64,000 nt of DNA from Phragmites australis (lineage: Eukaryota > Streptophyta > Magnoliopsida > Poales > Poaceae), in assembly GCF_958298935.1 (NCBI RefSeq), contig NC_084932.1, forward strand, positions 21,307,501 to 21,371,500, written 5' to 3'. The position numbers were made by a program, and so were the translations under genes. Positions 44,628 to 56,219 of this stretch are shown here, piece by piece. The notes beneath the pieces are model-generated. The model was not told the DNA's origin and searched no databases. It worked only from the letters and a program-made list of their open reading frames with translations. The number at the start of each line of letters is the position of its first letter. Position 1 is the stretch's first letter.

Positions 44628-47600
44628 TCCTCCCCTTCTTGAAGTGAAGTCGTCCTCGACGGCAATTCATCATCCTCGCCCAAATATGGTTTCAAATCTG
44701 CAACATTAAAACTAGTGGAAACACCAAACTCCATGGGCAGATCAAGAACATAAGCATTATCATTAATTTTGGTTAGCACTTTAAAAGGACCAGCAGCACG
44801 AGGCATCAATTTCGAACGACGCAAAGTAGGAAATCTATCTTTACGTAAATGCAACCAAACCAAATCACCAGGTTCAAAAGAAACATGTTTTCGACCTTTA
44901 CTACCAGCAACTTGATACTTTTTATTAGCAACAGCAATGTTTTGTTGTGTTTCTTTATGCAATTGTTTCATGTGATCAATATGAGCAAGAGCATCAACAT
45001 GTGGTTCATCTTCAACATCAATAACAAACAAATCAATAGGCGCCCTAGGAATATAGCCATAAACAACCTCAAAAGGACACATCTTAGTGGCAGAATGTGT
45101 AGCACGATTATAAGCAAATTCAACATGAGGTAAACAATCTTCCCAACGTCTCAAATTTTTATCTAGAACAGCTCTAAGCATAGCAGACAAAGTTCTATTT
45201 ACTACCTCAGTTTGCCCATCAGTTTGAGGATGACAAGTAGTACTAAACAGCAGCTTAGTTCCCAATTTATTCCAAAGAGAACGCCAAAAGTGACTAAGAA
45301 ATTTAGCATCACGATCAGAGACAATTGTTTTAGGAATTCCATGCAATCTAACAATCTCTCTAAAGAACAATTCAGCAACATTTGAGGCATCATCAGTTTT
45401 ATGACAAGGTATAAAGTGAGCCATTTTAGAGAATCTATCAACGACCACAAAAATACTGTCCCTCCCCTTCTTAGTGCGAGGCAATCCCAAAACAAAATCC
45501 ATCGAAATATCATGCCAAGGTGAAGAGGGAACAGGCAAGGGCATATACAAACCATGATTACCCAAACGAGACTTAGCTTTCTGACATGTAGTGCAACGTG
45601 CAACAAGGCGCTCAACATCACGGCGCATCCGTGGCCAAAAGAAGTGGTCGGACAACACCTCGTGTGTTTTGAAAACGCCGAAGTGACCCATCAGACCACC
45701 TCCATGCGCCTCCTGCAACAACAAAAGACGAACCGAGCTAGCTGGAATACACAGCTTGTTAGCACGAAACAGGAACCCATCCTGCATATGAAATTTGCCC
45801 CAAGGTTTGCCATCTTTACAGTGTAAAACAATGTCATGAAAATCAGCATCATTAACATATTGATCTTTCAAAGTTTGCAAACCAAAGATTTTAAAGTCTA
45901 ATTGGGACAGCATCGTATAACGACGAGACAAAGCATCAGCAATCACATTTTCCTTCCCGTTTTTAAGTTTGATGATGTACGGAAAAGACTCAATGAATTC
46001 GACCCACTTAGCATGACGACGGTTCAGATTAGTTTGGGTTCGAATATGTTTCAAAGCTTCATGATCAGAATGAATAATAAACTCGCGAGGCCATAGATAA
46101 TGCTGCCATGTTTGCAAAGTTCGCACTAAAGCATAAAGTTCTTTATCATAAGTAGAATAATTAAGAGCAGCACCACTTAACTTCTCACTAAAATATGCAA
46201 TGGGTTTATGATCTTGTAATAAAACAGCACCTAACCCAATTCCACTAGCATCACATTCCAATTCAAACACTTTATCAAAATTAGGCAATTGCAAGAGAGG
46301 AGCATGAGTTAACCGTTCCTTTAAAGTGTTGAAGGCTTCATCCTGTGGTGCGCCCCACTCAAATGGCGCACCCTTCTTGGTCAATTCGTGCAACGGTGCA
46401 GCGATGGTGCTAAAATCTTTCACAAAACGACGATAGAAACCTGCAAGACCAAGAAAACTGCGAACCTGTGTAACCGTCGTCGATTGAGGCCAACTTTGAA
46501 TGGCGTCCACCTTGCTGCCATCTACCTCAATTCCCTGTGAAGTGACAACATAGCCAAGAAACGAAACACGTTGCGTGCAAAAAGTGCATTTTTCCATGTT
46601 ACCAAACAAGTGAGTAGCACGCAAAGCATCAAAAACAGCACGCAAATGATCTAAATGCTCATTCATGGATTTGCTGTATATAAGAATATCATCAAAATAA
46701 ACAACAACAAATATTCCAATGAAAGGCCTAAGAACTTCATTCATTAAGCGCATAAAAGTGCTAGGAGCATTAGACAAACCAAACGGCATAACCAACCATT
46801 CATACAAGCCAAATTTTGTTTTAAATGCCGTTTTCCATTCATCTCCTAGTTTCATTCTAATCTGATGGTAACCACTACGCAAATCAACCTTAGAGAAAAT
46901 TGTGGCACCACTAAGTTCATCAAGCATATCATCAAGGCGTGGTATAGGATATCGATAACGAATTGTAATATTGTTAATTGCACGACAATCGACACACATA
47001 CGCCATGAACCATCTTTCTTAGGAACAAGCAAAACAGGAACCGAACAAGGACTAAGAGACTCACGAATGTAACCTTTGTCAAGCAACGCTTGGACTTGAC
47101 GCTGAATTTCTTTCGTCTCTTCAGGATTTGTGCGGTACGGAGCGCGATTAGGAAGCTGTGCGCCTGGAATTAAATCAATTTGATGTTCTATGCCACGAAT
47201 AGGAGGAAGACCCGGTGGCAATTCAGCGGGAAAGACATCTTTATATTCCTGCAAAAGGTTAGCAACAGCAGGAGGAATATGCAATGTAGGCGCCTCATCT
47301 AGTGAAACAAGCATACGAGAGCAAACGAGCGCATAACAAGGCAAATTAGCATCATGTAATTCATCAAAATCAGCACGTGTAGCAAGCAAGATAGGGTTAT
47401 GCAATTTAATCTCAGGTTGAACAGGTGCAACAGGAGGTAATTTAATCAATTTTGCAGCTTTTGCCGCTCTAGCAATATCATCTTTTAGAACTTGTTCAGG
47501 TGTCATAGGATGAATAACAATTTTCTGACCCTTAAACATGAAGGAATAATAATTGGAACGACCATGATGAACACTATCAACATCATATTGCCAAGGACGG

Positions 47601-48112
47601 CCAAGCAACAAAGAACATGCTTCCATTGGAACAACATCACAATCCACAAAATCAGAATAGGCGCCAAGAGAAAAAGGAACACGTACCGAGCGCGTTACCT
47701 TTATTTTGCCGCCATCATTAAGCCACTGAACATGATAAGGATGTGGATGCTTCCTTGTTGGCAATGACAACTGCTCCACCAAGGTCGTACTAGCCAAATT
47801 GTTGCAACTGCCACCATCGATGATTATACGGACCGCTCGTTCTTGCACGACGCCTTTGATATGAAAAATGTTGTGGCGCTGATTCTTTTCGTCCTGAACG
47901 ACCTGTGTACTAAGAACACGCTGCACAACAAGATTTGCATACCTGTCGGTGGCACTAGAGTCGACATGAAGCTCCGTATTATCTGCATGGTCAATAGCAA
48001 GCATAGAATGTTGAACATCCTCAGAATCACTAGCGGAAGAATACTCACCGTCGTCACGAATCAGCATGGTCCGTTTGTTGGGGCAATCTCGAATTACATG
48101 ACCAAACCCTTT
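44417..48112 (-). CDS. CRM pol: protease, RT, RNase H, integrase
   Basis: An open frame directly continues the gag frame after one TGA. Numbered from the first ATG at 48067 it has 1,216 residues. Domains: aspartic protease with DGGSCNN at about 84; RT with YFDD at 457-460 and [10 protein letters not shown] before it; RNase H with CDASG (D606); integrase zinc domain around 794-824; catalytic D857, D918 and E954 (D,D-35-E spacing); and an integrase C-terminal region ending [11 protein letters not shown]. The tail ([12 protein letters not shown] onward, Pro/Ser/Gln-rich, then [10 protein letters not shown]) crosses the polypurine tract and its last 70 residues are encoded inside the 3' LTR. All catalytic motifs I can check are present. 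It has no start of its own in the usual gag-pol arrangement, so expression would need read-through of the TGA or internal initiation at 48067. Confidence 0.92.
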   Translation of the reverse strand, partial: KGFGHVIRDCPNKRTMLIRDDGEYSSASDSEDVQHSMLAIDHADNTELHVDSSATDRYANLVVQRVLSTQVVQDEKNQRHNIFHIKGVVQERAVRIIIDGGSCNNLASTTLVEQLSLPTRKHPHPYHVQWLNDGGKIKVTRSVRVPFSLGAYSDFVDCDVVPMEACSLLLGRPWQYDVDSVHHGRSNYYSFMFKGQKIVIHPMTPEQVLKDDIARAAKAAKLIKLPPVAPVQPEIKLHNPILLATRADFDELHDANLPCYALVCSRMLVSLDEAPTLHIPPAVANLLQEYKDVFPAELPPGLPPIRGIEHQIDLIPGAQLPNRAPYRTNPEETKEIQRQVQALLDKGYIRESLSPCSVPVLLVPKKDGSWRMCVDCRAINNITIRYRYPIPRLDDMLDELSGATIFSKVDLRSGYHQIRMKLGDEWKTAFKTKFGLYEWLVMPFGLSNAPSTFMRLMNEVLRPFIGIFVVVYFDDILIYSKSMNEHLDHLRAVFDALRATHLFGNMEKCTFCTQRVSFLGYVVTSQGIEVDGSKVDAIQSWPQSTTVTQVRSFLGLAGFYRRFVKDFSTIAAPLHELTKKGAPFEWGAPQDEAFNTLKERLTHAPLLQLPNFDKVFELECDASGIGLGAVLLQDHKPIAYFSEKLSGAALNYSTYDKELYALVRTLQTWQHYLWPREFIIHSDHEALKHIRTQTNLNRRHAKWVEFIESFPYIIKLKNGKENVIADALSRRYTMLSQLDFKIFGLQTLKDQYVNDADFHDIVLHCKDGKPWGKFHMQDGFLFRANKLCIPASSVRLLLLQEAHGGGLMGHFGVFKTHEVLSDHFFWPRMRRDVERLVARCTTCQKAKSRLGNHGLYMPLPVPSSPWHDISMDFVLGLPRTKKGRDSIFVVVDRFSKMAHFIPCHKTDDASNVAELFFREIVRLHGIPKTIVSDRDAKFLSHFWRSLWNKLGTKLLFSTTCHPQTDGQTEVVNRTLSAMLRAVLDKNLRRWEDCLPHVEFAYNRATHSATKMCPFEVVYGYIPRAPIDLFVIDVEDEPHVDALAHIDHMKQLHKETQQNIAVANKKYQVAGSKGRKHVSFEPGDLVWLHLRKDRFPTLRRSKLMPRAAGPFKVLTKINDNAYVLDLPMEFGVSTSFNVADLKPYLGEDDELPSRTTSLQEGEDDEDIDTYISAQTPSTPAQVPSPSAQVHTPSPSIQAPPARPMTRARARELKIVLVLKNEGPEAQFDQQKA
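44628..44642 (-). other. Polypurine tract of the CRM element
   Basis: AAGAAGGGGAGGA on the minus strand ends directly at the LTR start TGATGAGG. It lies inside the pol coding sequence. Confidence 0.85.
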
Positions 48113-49201
48113 TCAACGATGACACTGAATATCGCGAGCACGTCCAGATGACGGCGCGGGCTTGGCCGGAGGCGCGGTCGGCTTGGCCGACGAGTCGCGC
48201 GAAGGTGCGGTCGATGAAGAGGTCGACTCGCGCGGGGTGGAAGAGGAAGTAGGGGGCGTCGACCGTGGGGCTGGTGTAGGAGCCTTGCTCGAACCTGCAA
48301 AATGATTAGTGCGTGTCGAAGATCGCCGTCCCTGCACTTCGCGTTCAGCTTTACAAGCATATTCAAATAAGGTGGTCATGTCATCATAATCCTTATAATC
48401 AAGAATGTCCTGAATTTCACGGTTTAAACCACCTCTAAAACGAGCCATAGCAGCATCATCCTGTTCAACTAAACCACAGCGAATCATACCCTTTTGCAAA
48501 GCTTGATAATAATCCTCTACGAAAAGCGAACCTTGTTGAAAACGCTGCATTTGATTAAGCAAATCTCTAGCAAAATATGACGGCACAAAACGATGACGCA
48601 TAGCAGCTTTTAATGCCGTCCAAGTGGCTGGAATATTAGCAGGATATTTTTGTCTATACTCACGCCACCAAATTAAAGCAAATTCAGTAAATTCACTAAT
48701 AGCAGCCTTAACTTGTAAATTAGCAGGAATATCATGGCAGGCAAATTTTTGTTCAACTTCTAATTCCCAATCAAGATAAGCAGCCGGATCATATTTGCCA
48801 GTAAAAGTAGGAATCTTAAATTTTATTTTGGCAAAAGAATCATTAATAGGAACACGTACCCTACGAGCACGACCACGACGATTGTCTTCATCTAGCTCGG
48901 TGTCGGCGCCGTAGTCACGTGCATTTTGCAACTCCGTGAGCTGTGTCGACATGGTCCGAAGCTGTGTCGTCATGGCCTCAAGACGAGTCGTGATCGACTC
49001 GAGCGTGGTGTGGGCAGCTGTATCAGCGAGGTCGAGCTGATCAAAACGCGCATTCGACGAAGTGATCGTAGAATCAAATCTCTCGTGCATCGTCTTCATG
49101 TCGTTTTTGAGCCCATCAACCTGCGCCTGGACATCCTGGAGGGAGAGCTCCTCCGACTGCGAGCCTTTTTCTGTCATCGAAACACCAACAAAAACAACCA
49201 C
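48113..49201 (-). CDS. CRM gag, ended by a TGA at the zinc knuckle
   Basis: A 362-residue frame. The start may be ATG 49201 or, more likely by composition, the second Met at about 49177 (MTEKGSQSEELS). The N-terminal third is a predicted coiled coil (QAQVDGLKNDMKTMHERF). The central gag core has ALIWWREYRQKYP and HRFVPSYFARDLLNQMQRF. A Ser/Thr/Pro-rich linker precedes the CCHC knuckle. The frame stops at TGA 48113-48115, exactly where the second Cys of the knuckle should be (CHR, stop, [10 protein letters not shown]). The same frame then runs unbroken through pol. Gag forms the particle and the knuckle binds RNA. Confidence 0.9.
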   Translation of the reverse strand: MVVFVGVSMTEKGSQSEELSLQDVQAQVDGLKNDMKTMHERFDSTITSSNARFDQLDLADTAAHTTLESITTRLEAMTTQLRTMSTQLTELQNARDYGADTELDEDNRRGRARRVRVPINDSFAKIKFKIPTFTGKYDPAAYLDWELEVEQKFACHDIPANLQVKAAISEFTEFALIWWREYRQKYPANIPATWTALKAAMRHRFVPSYFARDLLNQMQRFQQGSLFVEDYYQALQKGMIRCGLVEQDDAAMARFRGGLNREIQDILDYKDYDDMTTLFEYACKAEREVQGRRSSTRTNHFAGSSKAPTPAPRSTPPTSSSTPRESTSSSTAPSRDSSAKPTAPPAKPAPSSGRARDIQCHR

Positions 49202-50208
49202 AAAAAAAAAAAGATCCTACGACGAGAGGTGAGTAATGGATGAAAAAGCTCAATCAGAAAGCTGTTATCAACTCTTACCCGTTCTTATCAAGCACGCAAG
49301 CGTGAACTGCAACCACAGGTAAAACCGGTGGAAGATTGGAGGAGCGATTGCGTGGTGAAACAAAAACCTGCTCGTAGTAGAAAATTTGTGGAGCTAGGAG
49401 GCTGCACTCAATCCAAGGGTTAGCACAATTCAAACAATAACTGCAAAGTTGAATAATAGTGCTAAACACGAACAGATGCTGCCGGCACAAGTGCGAAAGG
49501 CTAGTAAAAGGTGTAGGAACCGCCGGTGGAAAACTGATGGCCGATTGCCAGACGCGCCTGAAACCAAGGCGAGTGCGATCTTTCCAACAAACCAACGAGC
49601 AAAACGGAGTGGTAATCGGTCAAGATAAACAACCCCTTTTTCTTTTTCTTTTTCTTTTTTTTTTTTCTTCTTCAGGGGAACGTAAAATCTGAATATATGA
49701 ACAAAGAGACCTCAAAAGAGCAATTGATGACACACACTTTTTTTTTTGTAGAGGCAGGGGTAAAACGGTAATTAAAAGATACTCTCTCTCTCTCTCTCTC
49801 TAGAGTAGGGTCAAAATTTGAGCTGGTTTGTGCTTGTCGCGGCGGATCTGGACGAGCAAAAGACGCGGCGCGACCGGGTAGGAAACGGCCGGATCGCGTG
49901 GCGCGGCAAACGGAACCGAACAGGACTCTCGCGCGCGGTAGCCAAAACGAGCTGGACTCTTGCGCGCGTCAAGAGACCGTGGCGCACACGGCAGGGAAGA
50001 TTGGGGCGGCTAGAACAGATGGAGAGAAAGACACGAGTAACCAGCAACAATTGAACGCGTAAGCACAAAAAAACTCAACAATGCAGATTATTGAAAGAAA
50101 GTGCAAGGCGCAAAGGGTACTGGGACAAAGATCTAACCTAAATTTTTTTTTTTTTGGTTTATGTGGACTAGGATGAACGAAAAACACACGATAAACTCAC
50201 CGAGAAAA
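49202..50208 (-). other. CRM leader (untranslated)
   Basis: Between primer site and gag. It has a (CT)n microsatellite at about 49783-49802 and poly-T/poly-A tracts (about 49640-49670, 49739-49748, 50142-50154). No domain-bearing frame. Confidence 0.7.
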
Positions 50209-50225
50209 CCTGGAATCTGATACCA
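50209..50225 (-). other. Primer-binding site of the CRM element
   Basis: TGGTATCAGATTCCAGG on the minus strand, two bases from the 5' LTR. The first ten bases match the initiator tRNA-Met complement. Confidence 0.85.
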
Positions 50226-50227
50226 CT

Positions 50228-50896
50228 TGATAGGTGTAGAGTGCCCGATCTTTCGGCGAGTGATGATAATTTCGATTAGTGGACGTCGACCCTCACGATC
50301 CGACTACGACGAGCAAGCCCGAAGCGCCAATGCAATCGCTGAACCAACTTCCGATGGATATTAACCTTGCGGTAAACAAGATCAACCTGATCACGAGGAT
50401 CAATTCTTGCAAGCAATCGAAGAACGAGCAAGAATTAGAGGCGAGCAATCTGATGTATTGCACGAAGGTGGAGTTCTGAATTCACGTCGAAGGACGGATT
50501 GTAGCTAGGCTATCAATTAAACAAAACTCAAGTAAAATAGGGGGCGCAGCCCCTGGTTTTATAGGGTGGAAAAGAGGGGGCGCAGCCCCTAGGGCCGGCT
50601 AGGAGAGGGAGAGGCACGCACCCCTAGGGGCGCCCTCCTTTGGGCCGCCTTGGCCAGATTGGCCCAAGTTGGTCCACATCAGTCTTTAGGCCTTCTGTTG
50701 GTCAAACTGAGCTTCTGGGCCTTCATTCTTCAGCACCAAAACAATCTTTAATTCTCGTGCACGGGCCCGAGTCATTGGCCTAGCTGGTGGCGCCTGGATT
50801 GATGGAGATGGCGTGTGGACTTGGGCTGATGGAGATGGCACCTAGGCTGGAGTGGATGGCGTCTGGGCTGATATATAGGTGTCGATGTCCTCATCA
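50228..50896 (-). repeat. 5' LTR of the CRM element
   Basis: 669 bp, one difference from 43959-44627. Ends are TGATAGGTG and CCTCATCA on the plus strand. Confidence 0.97.
50557..50563 (-). promoter_or_regulatory. TATA box in the CRM LTR
   Basis: TATAAAA on the minus strand (CCACCCTATAAAACCAGGGG), flanked on both sides by direct copies of GGGGGCGCAGCCCCT (about 50540 and 50576). The same arrangement occurs in the other LTR near 44289. Confidence 0.6.
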
Positions 50897-52479
50897 GTAT
50901 GGCCGGGCTCGTGCTCGTGCTGCTTGCTCGAATCTGGGAGAGACTGGGAGTAGCGGCCGAGTCGATTGCGCCGTCGCCAATCTAGTATCGCCCATGCTTC
51001 TTGCCTCCTCCCACCCTCATGACGACTTCTCCATCAAGGTCCTCGGTGCTCGGATCGTACTCTGGCCCATGGACCTCCCTTGCCATCGATGTGTACTCAC
51101 TAAGGCGGTTGTGGACGGTCGCATTGCTGTACGCCTCGGGCCCGTCCTCCGGGTTGTAGTCGACGTCGGACGTCGCCTTGCCCTTGTGGGCCATAGCAAA
51201 TGCCTTGAAGATGGAGCAAGGCTGGCCACCATGTGACGCCGACTGCGAGAAAAATAGCAAGATGATTAGAAATCATGCAGAATTGAGCGTTAGAATAAAT
51301 AAATGAATTCGCGTACCCATGTTTGTGCGTATCCGCTGAGGTTGCGGCTGCCTTGATGGTGTGCTACACCTGGCATCATCAAACGCCGCTCCCGGCACAA
51401 GTTGTGCGTCTCCTCCCACTCGCGTGAGCACCACTTGTCCACCATCTGTTCCCAGCACTGGGGATGCGCGGCGCACCAATAAGGAATCATCTACAGGCCA
51501 TCAAGTACATGACATATCAGAAGATGAAATTAAGCCTACTTAATCTCAAAAGGAATCAGTATTAATGTTCTGTATTTACCTGCAGGTACTGGTCCCGGGT
51601 CAGCGTCATGGTTCTTGCGTCCCTTTTGGTGACCTTCGTTCCAACGACGGTCCCGTGGTAAGTTACGACGGCCTGGATGTGCGCCTCGTAATGCATGTCC
51701 ACGACGAGTTTTTTGCAGCATTTGGTAGCCACGCATCCGCCCTGGCCTCATGTCCGTCCTGGCATCTAAAGAAATCCTGCATACAAACACGATGTATCCA
51801 TTCATTATTTCAAGAATGTCCAATAAATACGATGTATTGAGCAATGTAGTGCGAGGAAGACTTACCCACAGCTCTTGCTTCACCCGCTCCGCCTTGTTGT
51901 TGAATACCCTGCGGGCCCGATCTGCAGCATCGGGGGCAGCGGCGTAGTGGTCAAACGAGTAGGCCGGCCCCGTCACTCCGGCGTACTCAACCAGGCCAGG
52001 GAAGTGCTCCTTGCACAGAAGACCGAGGATGCCATTGACTTGGCGTGTGTGAGCACCTCCACTCGCCACAATCGTCCAGTTCCTGCCCAAGTGATTAACA
52101 ATCGTCCAATTTCTATTTTGATATTCAACATATCATATAAAGTAGTGATAACATCTAAAGTTACTTACTTTTCCCCCTCGGGTCGAATCAGCGGGCGTCT
52201 CTCACGAGGTATCGGTCGCTGAGGGAGGCTCGCGGGACCTCGCAAGTAGACGCTGGACGAACTAGAGGAAGCGGAACCCCCTGCTGTCGCCTCCTCCAGC
52301 GCGTCCTCCTGCGCCTCCTCCTGCGCGTCCTCCTGCGCCTCCTCGGCGTCCTCCTGGGGCACCTGCTCCTCCTCCTCCTCCTCACGCGACAGGGCGGCAG
52401 GCGACGACTCCCTCCTGCGGCTGCTCCTCCTTGTCCTTCGGTACAAGGACGTTAGCTTCCTCATCCCACCGCCCACCAT
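50897..52479 (-). pseudogene. TNPA-like gene of the CACTA, 5' exons
   Basis: Plant Transposase_24-type second gene. Probable exons with GT-AG borders are 52479-52170 (basic then Glu/Ala repeat region), 52082-51866 (NWTIVASGGAHTRQVNGILG), 51776-51580, 51490-51317 (MIPYWCAAHPQCWEQMVDKW) and 51242 onward (SASHGGQPCSIFKAFAMAHK), broken at 50897 by the CRM element. In exon 3 a T6 run at 51709-51714 is out of frame by one base. In exon 5 a TAG at 50982-50984 replaces what should be a sense codon after HGRY. It would bind the subterminal CGGCAAAG words. It is dead by frameshift, nonsense mutation and insertion. The rest of the gene is at 43438-43953. Confidence 0.8.
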
Positions 52480-52600
52480 CTTTGTTCAATCACCTGCAAT
52501 TAAAAAGAGTAAACCAATAAGCACAGATAAACAAGAAGTACTTAGAAAGAGATGCAAAATAAACAAAACGTAATTACAAAATAACATAGTATTACATGTA

Positions 52601-55600
52601 TTAGAAATAATCTTCATGATCGGGATTAGCTGGATCATAAGTCTCATCATCACTATCAATCATGTCGAAATAATCAACACTATCCGAATGAGCAATGTTG
52701 CCATTGTCATTGTCTAAATGTAATCGCTCAAGCATTTGTAAGTCCTTCACATTTTGCACCTCATCTCCAACGTCCTCTTCAATAACCGTTTCATTGTCTA
52801 CTTCCATTCCGATCGCTTCGGTTAAGTCTATCTCAAACCTCCCTTCTAGTCCCTCTTCTTGAAAGAACTCTCCATCATATGTGTTTGGGTCTAAGTTGTA
52901 ATCTTCATCGTTTGGGACAGGCACTTTACCGTGTGGCGATACCCTGTGCACAATATCCCAACCCTTAAGATGCCTTATGGTTTGACACGCATATGGGAGA
53001 TAATAAACTTGCGTGGCCTGTTGGGCCACAATATAGACATCGTCTCCTGGTAAGACGGAATCCTGTCGAATTTTGACTAGCCCAAGATTACAATATGTCC
53101 GTCTCGTTACTTCAGGATCAAACCAATGGCATTTAAATATGACGGGATTAAAAGGTTTGGAACCATGAAACTTGAGTTCGTATATTTCTTCAATTCTTCC
53201 ATAATACTTGACCTCATCAACGCCGGGCATAAAAACTCCAGAACTTGTGGTTCTTCGATTGGGCCGACTCTGCTCGTAGCTTGTTGTGCGAAAGCGATAT
53301 CCATTCACGTCATAACCAGAAAATGACCTGACCCTATAGGCAAAGCCATCGGCAACCTGTCTCAACTCGGCACACATAGACGCATCCCTCTGGCCCTGCA
53401 AACTCAAGCAGGATACATCGTTATATTATTTGCACGTACGAGTAACTTGGAATGTCAAACTACGTACGAGCTAAATTGGACGGTACCTTCCGTTTGAACC
53501 AAGAAATGAAATTGGGCATTCCATTTCCCGCACCCTGTCTAAGAAGGGTATCTACCTGCTGTGGGGTAGGATCCCTTGATTGACGCCAGAATTCATGAAG
53601 AAATTCCCTGTACCAACGAGAAACAAGGGGGTTGGATGCAGAATAGTGACGGCGTATTTAACAAGTTCGTTAAGAACTTACTGCATGTACGGTGCCACTT
53701 CGTCAAGGTTGGTCAACACGTATAGCATGATATGGCGCCACTCTTCATGATTCAAGGTCTTGGGGGTCGATGCACTTGCGCTTCCGAGTTGGCCTCGGAA
53801 AAGGCTGAGGTTCGATTCATTTTCGCCAGCATTGTAACGAGGGGGTGGATTATGCACGCTAGGGAGGTTGTCACCATAGTATGTTGTTGTGAAGTTCGCC
53901 ACCTCCTCCAGAATGTATGCCTCTGCAATGGAAGCCTCGATTTTGCATTTATTTCTACATTTCTTTCGAAGAACCTTTAGACATCTCTCGATTGGATAGC
54001 ACCAATGGCCCTGCACGGGCCCCCCCCATTCGTGCCTCGTACGGGAGGTGCAAAATCAAATGCTGCATCGGATTGAAGAAGCCGGGTGGAAAGATCTTCT
54101 CCAACTTACAGAGCAACACAGGTGCCATTCTTTCCAAGTCAGCAATCACGGTCCGAGATAACTCCTTGGCACAAAGCTGGCGAAAGAAATAGCTCAACTC
54201 TGCCAGCACTAGCCAAACATGCTCAGGGACATAGCCTCGAACCATCGCCGGAAGAAGCCGCTCAATCCATATGTGGTAGTCATGACTCTTCATCCCTAAG
54301 ACTCGCATAGTAGATAAGTTCACTCCCCTCCTCAGATTAGCTGCATACCCATCAGGGAACATTAACGTCTGGATCCATTCTAGTACTTCCCTCCTTTGGG
54401 GCTTGCTCAAGACAAAATCGGCCTTAGGCCTTCTCCATGTCTTGCCGCGACTAGGAGGCTTCATATGTTGGTTTGGTCTATCGCATATCATTGCCAGATC
54501 CACTCTAGCCTTAACGTTGTCCTTTGACTTGTCAGGAATGTCCATGATTGTTGCCCAAAGTGCCTCGGCAACATTCTTTTCAGTGTGCATTACATCAATG
54601 TTGTGTGGAAGGAGAAGGTCATCAAAATAGGGGAGCCGAGTCAAGCCCGACTTATGAGTCCACATATGTTGCTCACCATATCCCACAAAACCACCTTCTG
54701 GATTGACCTCGAGACCATCTATCTGTTCACAAACCGTGGCACCAGTCATTATCGGTGGTGCAGGGTCTGTCACTACGACACCTTTCGTAAAGTTCTTGAT
54801 GTCTCGTCTGAATGCATGGTCAAGAGGGAGGAATTGCCGATGTTTGTCGAACGATGAATACTTGCCACCCTTCTGCAACCAAATGAACCTCAGACCTTCC
54901 TTGCATACTGGGCATGGGAACTTCCCGTAAACACACCAGGCGCAGAATATCCCATACGCCAGGAAGTCATGCAGGGAGTAGTGGTACCAAACATGCATTT
55001 TGAAGTTTTTCTTTGTAGCTCGGTCGTATGTCCATACCCCTTCCTCCCAAGCACGGACCAATTCATCAATCACAGGCTCCATGAACACACCCATATTATT
55101 CCCCGGGTGTCCAGGAATTATCAACGACAAGAATACGTTCTGTCGTTGAAAGCATATGCCGGGGGGGAGATTGAGGGGGATAACGAACACGGGCCAACAT
55201 GTGTATGAGGCAGCCATCATTCCATAAGGATTGAACCCATCTGTTGCCAGCGCAACACGTACATTACGAGCCTCTTTAGCTTTCTCATGATGAATGCCAT
55301 CAAAGTGGGTCCATGCTTCACCATCGGATGCATGTACCATCCTGTCAGGATTGTATCGTTTGCCATTTTTGTGCCATGTCATCTGTTTCGCGGATTCCTC
55401 GGTCATGTATAGCCGTTGGATCCTCGGTATGAACGGAAGGTGCCGTAGGATTGTCACGGGAATGTCAAGCTGCCTCTTCTGGCCATCACCAGAATCTACC
55501 TCCAGGAACCTAGATGATTTACACTTTGGACAGTACTTTGCTTCCACGTTTTCTTTCCTAAATAGGACGCACCCCTTCGGGCAAGCATGTATCTGCTCAT

Positions 55601-56219
55601 ACGGCATCTTAAGTGCACGAAGGAGTTTCTGTGACTCATGCATGCTCTTTGGCAGAAGGTGACCCTCCGGAAGCAGGCTGCCAATAACTGTCAACATACC
55701 ATCGAAGGCGTCTCGACTCAGGCTATACTGGGACTTTAAAGCCATTATGCGTCCAATGGCATCCAGTTGAGAAACCTTTGTCTGGCCGTGAAGGGGTTTC
55801 TGTGCCGCGGCAAACATGTCGTAGAACGCCTTTGCGGTTGCCTCTGGCTCCTCCTCCGTACGTCCTTCAGCGAACTGTGCCTCGTGATAGTCATTTAACA
55901 TGTTTGCTACCCCGGCATCAGCATCATAATCCTCGACGCGTGGTCTCACCACCTCCTCTCTCATACGATCGGCTTCACCATGGTAGACCCACCGGGTATA
56001 GTCCGCCGTAAATCCATTCTTCCAAAGATGTTCCCCCATGACCTTCTTCGTTTGTCTTTTCCTGTTTGCACATTTGCTGCAGGGACAGCAAATTTTACTC
56101 GCTCCTTTAGCAGCCACGCCAAATGCCCGTTCCAAGAAAGCATCGGTCTTGTCGATCCATTCATTGGTGACCTGACCCTGACTTGCGCGGCCCGTGTACA
56201 TCCACTCACGGTCCTCCAT
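52601..56219 (-). pseudogene. TNP2-type CACTA transposase, one-base frameshift
   Basis: Exon 1 (56219-53682) encodes the N-terminal transposase-associated domain (REWMYTGRASQGQVTNEWID), a Cys-rich zinc-binding stretch (CCPCSKCANRKR), CPKCKSSRF, and the TNP2 core with DGFNPYGMM and HNIDVMHTEKNVAEALW. Exon 2 is 53607-53487 (EFLHEFWRQSRDPTPQQVD). Exon 3 (53396-52601) is the DUF4216-type region ending in an acidic tail, NPDHEDYF. Within exon 1 a run of eight C (54020-54027) shifts the frame by one: the 754-residue frame ends at 53955, while the proper continuation (GHWCYPIERCLK) is in the next frame to 53682. TNP2 binds the terminal repeats and performs the cut. Otherwise it is well kept, which suggests recent loss. 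Confidence 0.88.

Larger units (their letters stand above)
43959..50896 (-). mobile_element. CRM-clade Ty3/gypsy chromovirus, full length and young
   Basis: 6,938-bp minus-strand element with 669-bp LTRs identical except at one site (G at 44575, A at 50844, plus strand). It has perfect GTATG target duplications, a primer site starting TGGTATCAGA and a polypurine tract. The LTR opening TGATGAGGACATCGACACC, the long pol frame without a canonical chromodomain and the C-terminal [10 protein letters not shown] motif point to the CRM clade of centromere-associated chromoviruses (inference from family features). One difference in 669 implies a very recent insertion, some tens of thousands of years at usual grass rates. 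It interrupts the CACTA TNPA-like gene. Confidence 0.92.

Noticed and set aside
45202..45621. 139-residue minus frame as a separate gene
   Set aside because: It is an out-of-frame shadow of CRM integrase, which is intact in the main frame.
44010..50479. Identical 66-codon plus frames at 44010 and 50279 as a gene family
   Set aside because: They lie in the two LTRs of the CRM element and are duplicated only because LTRs are.
52165..52479. Arg-rich 65-residue frame (52188-52385) as a small basic protein
   Set aside because: It is a frame shadow of the Glu/Ala-rich repeat in TNPA-like exon 1.
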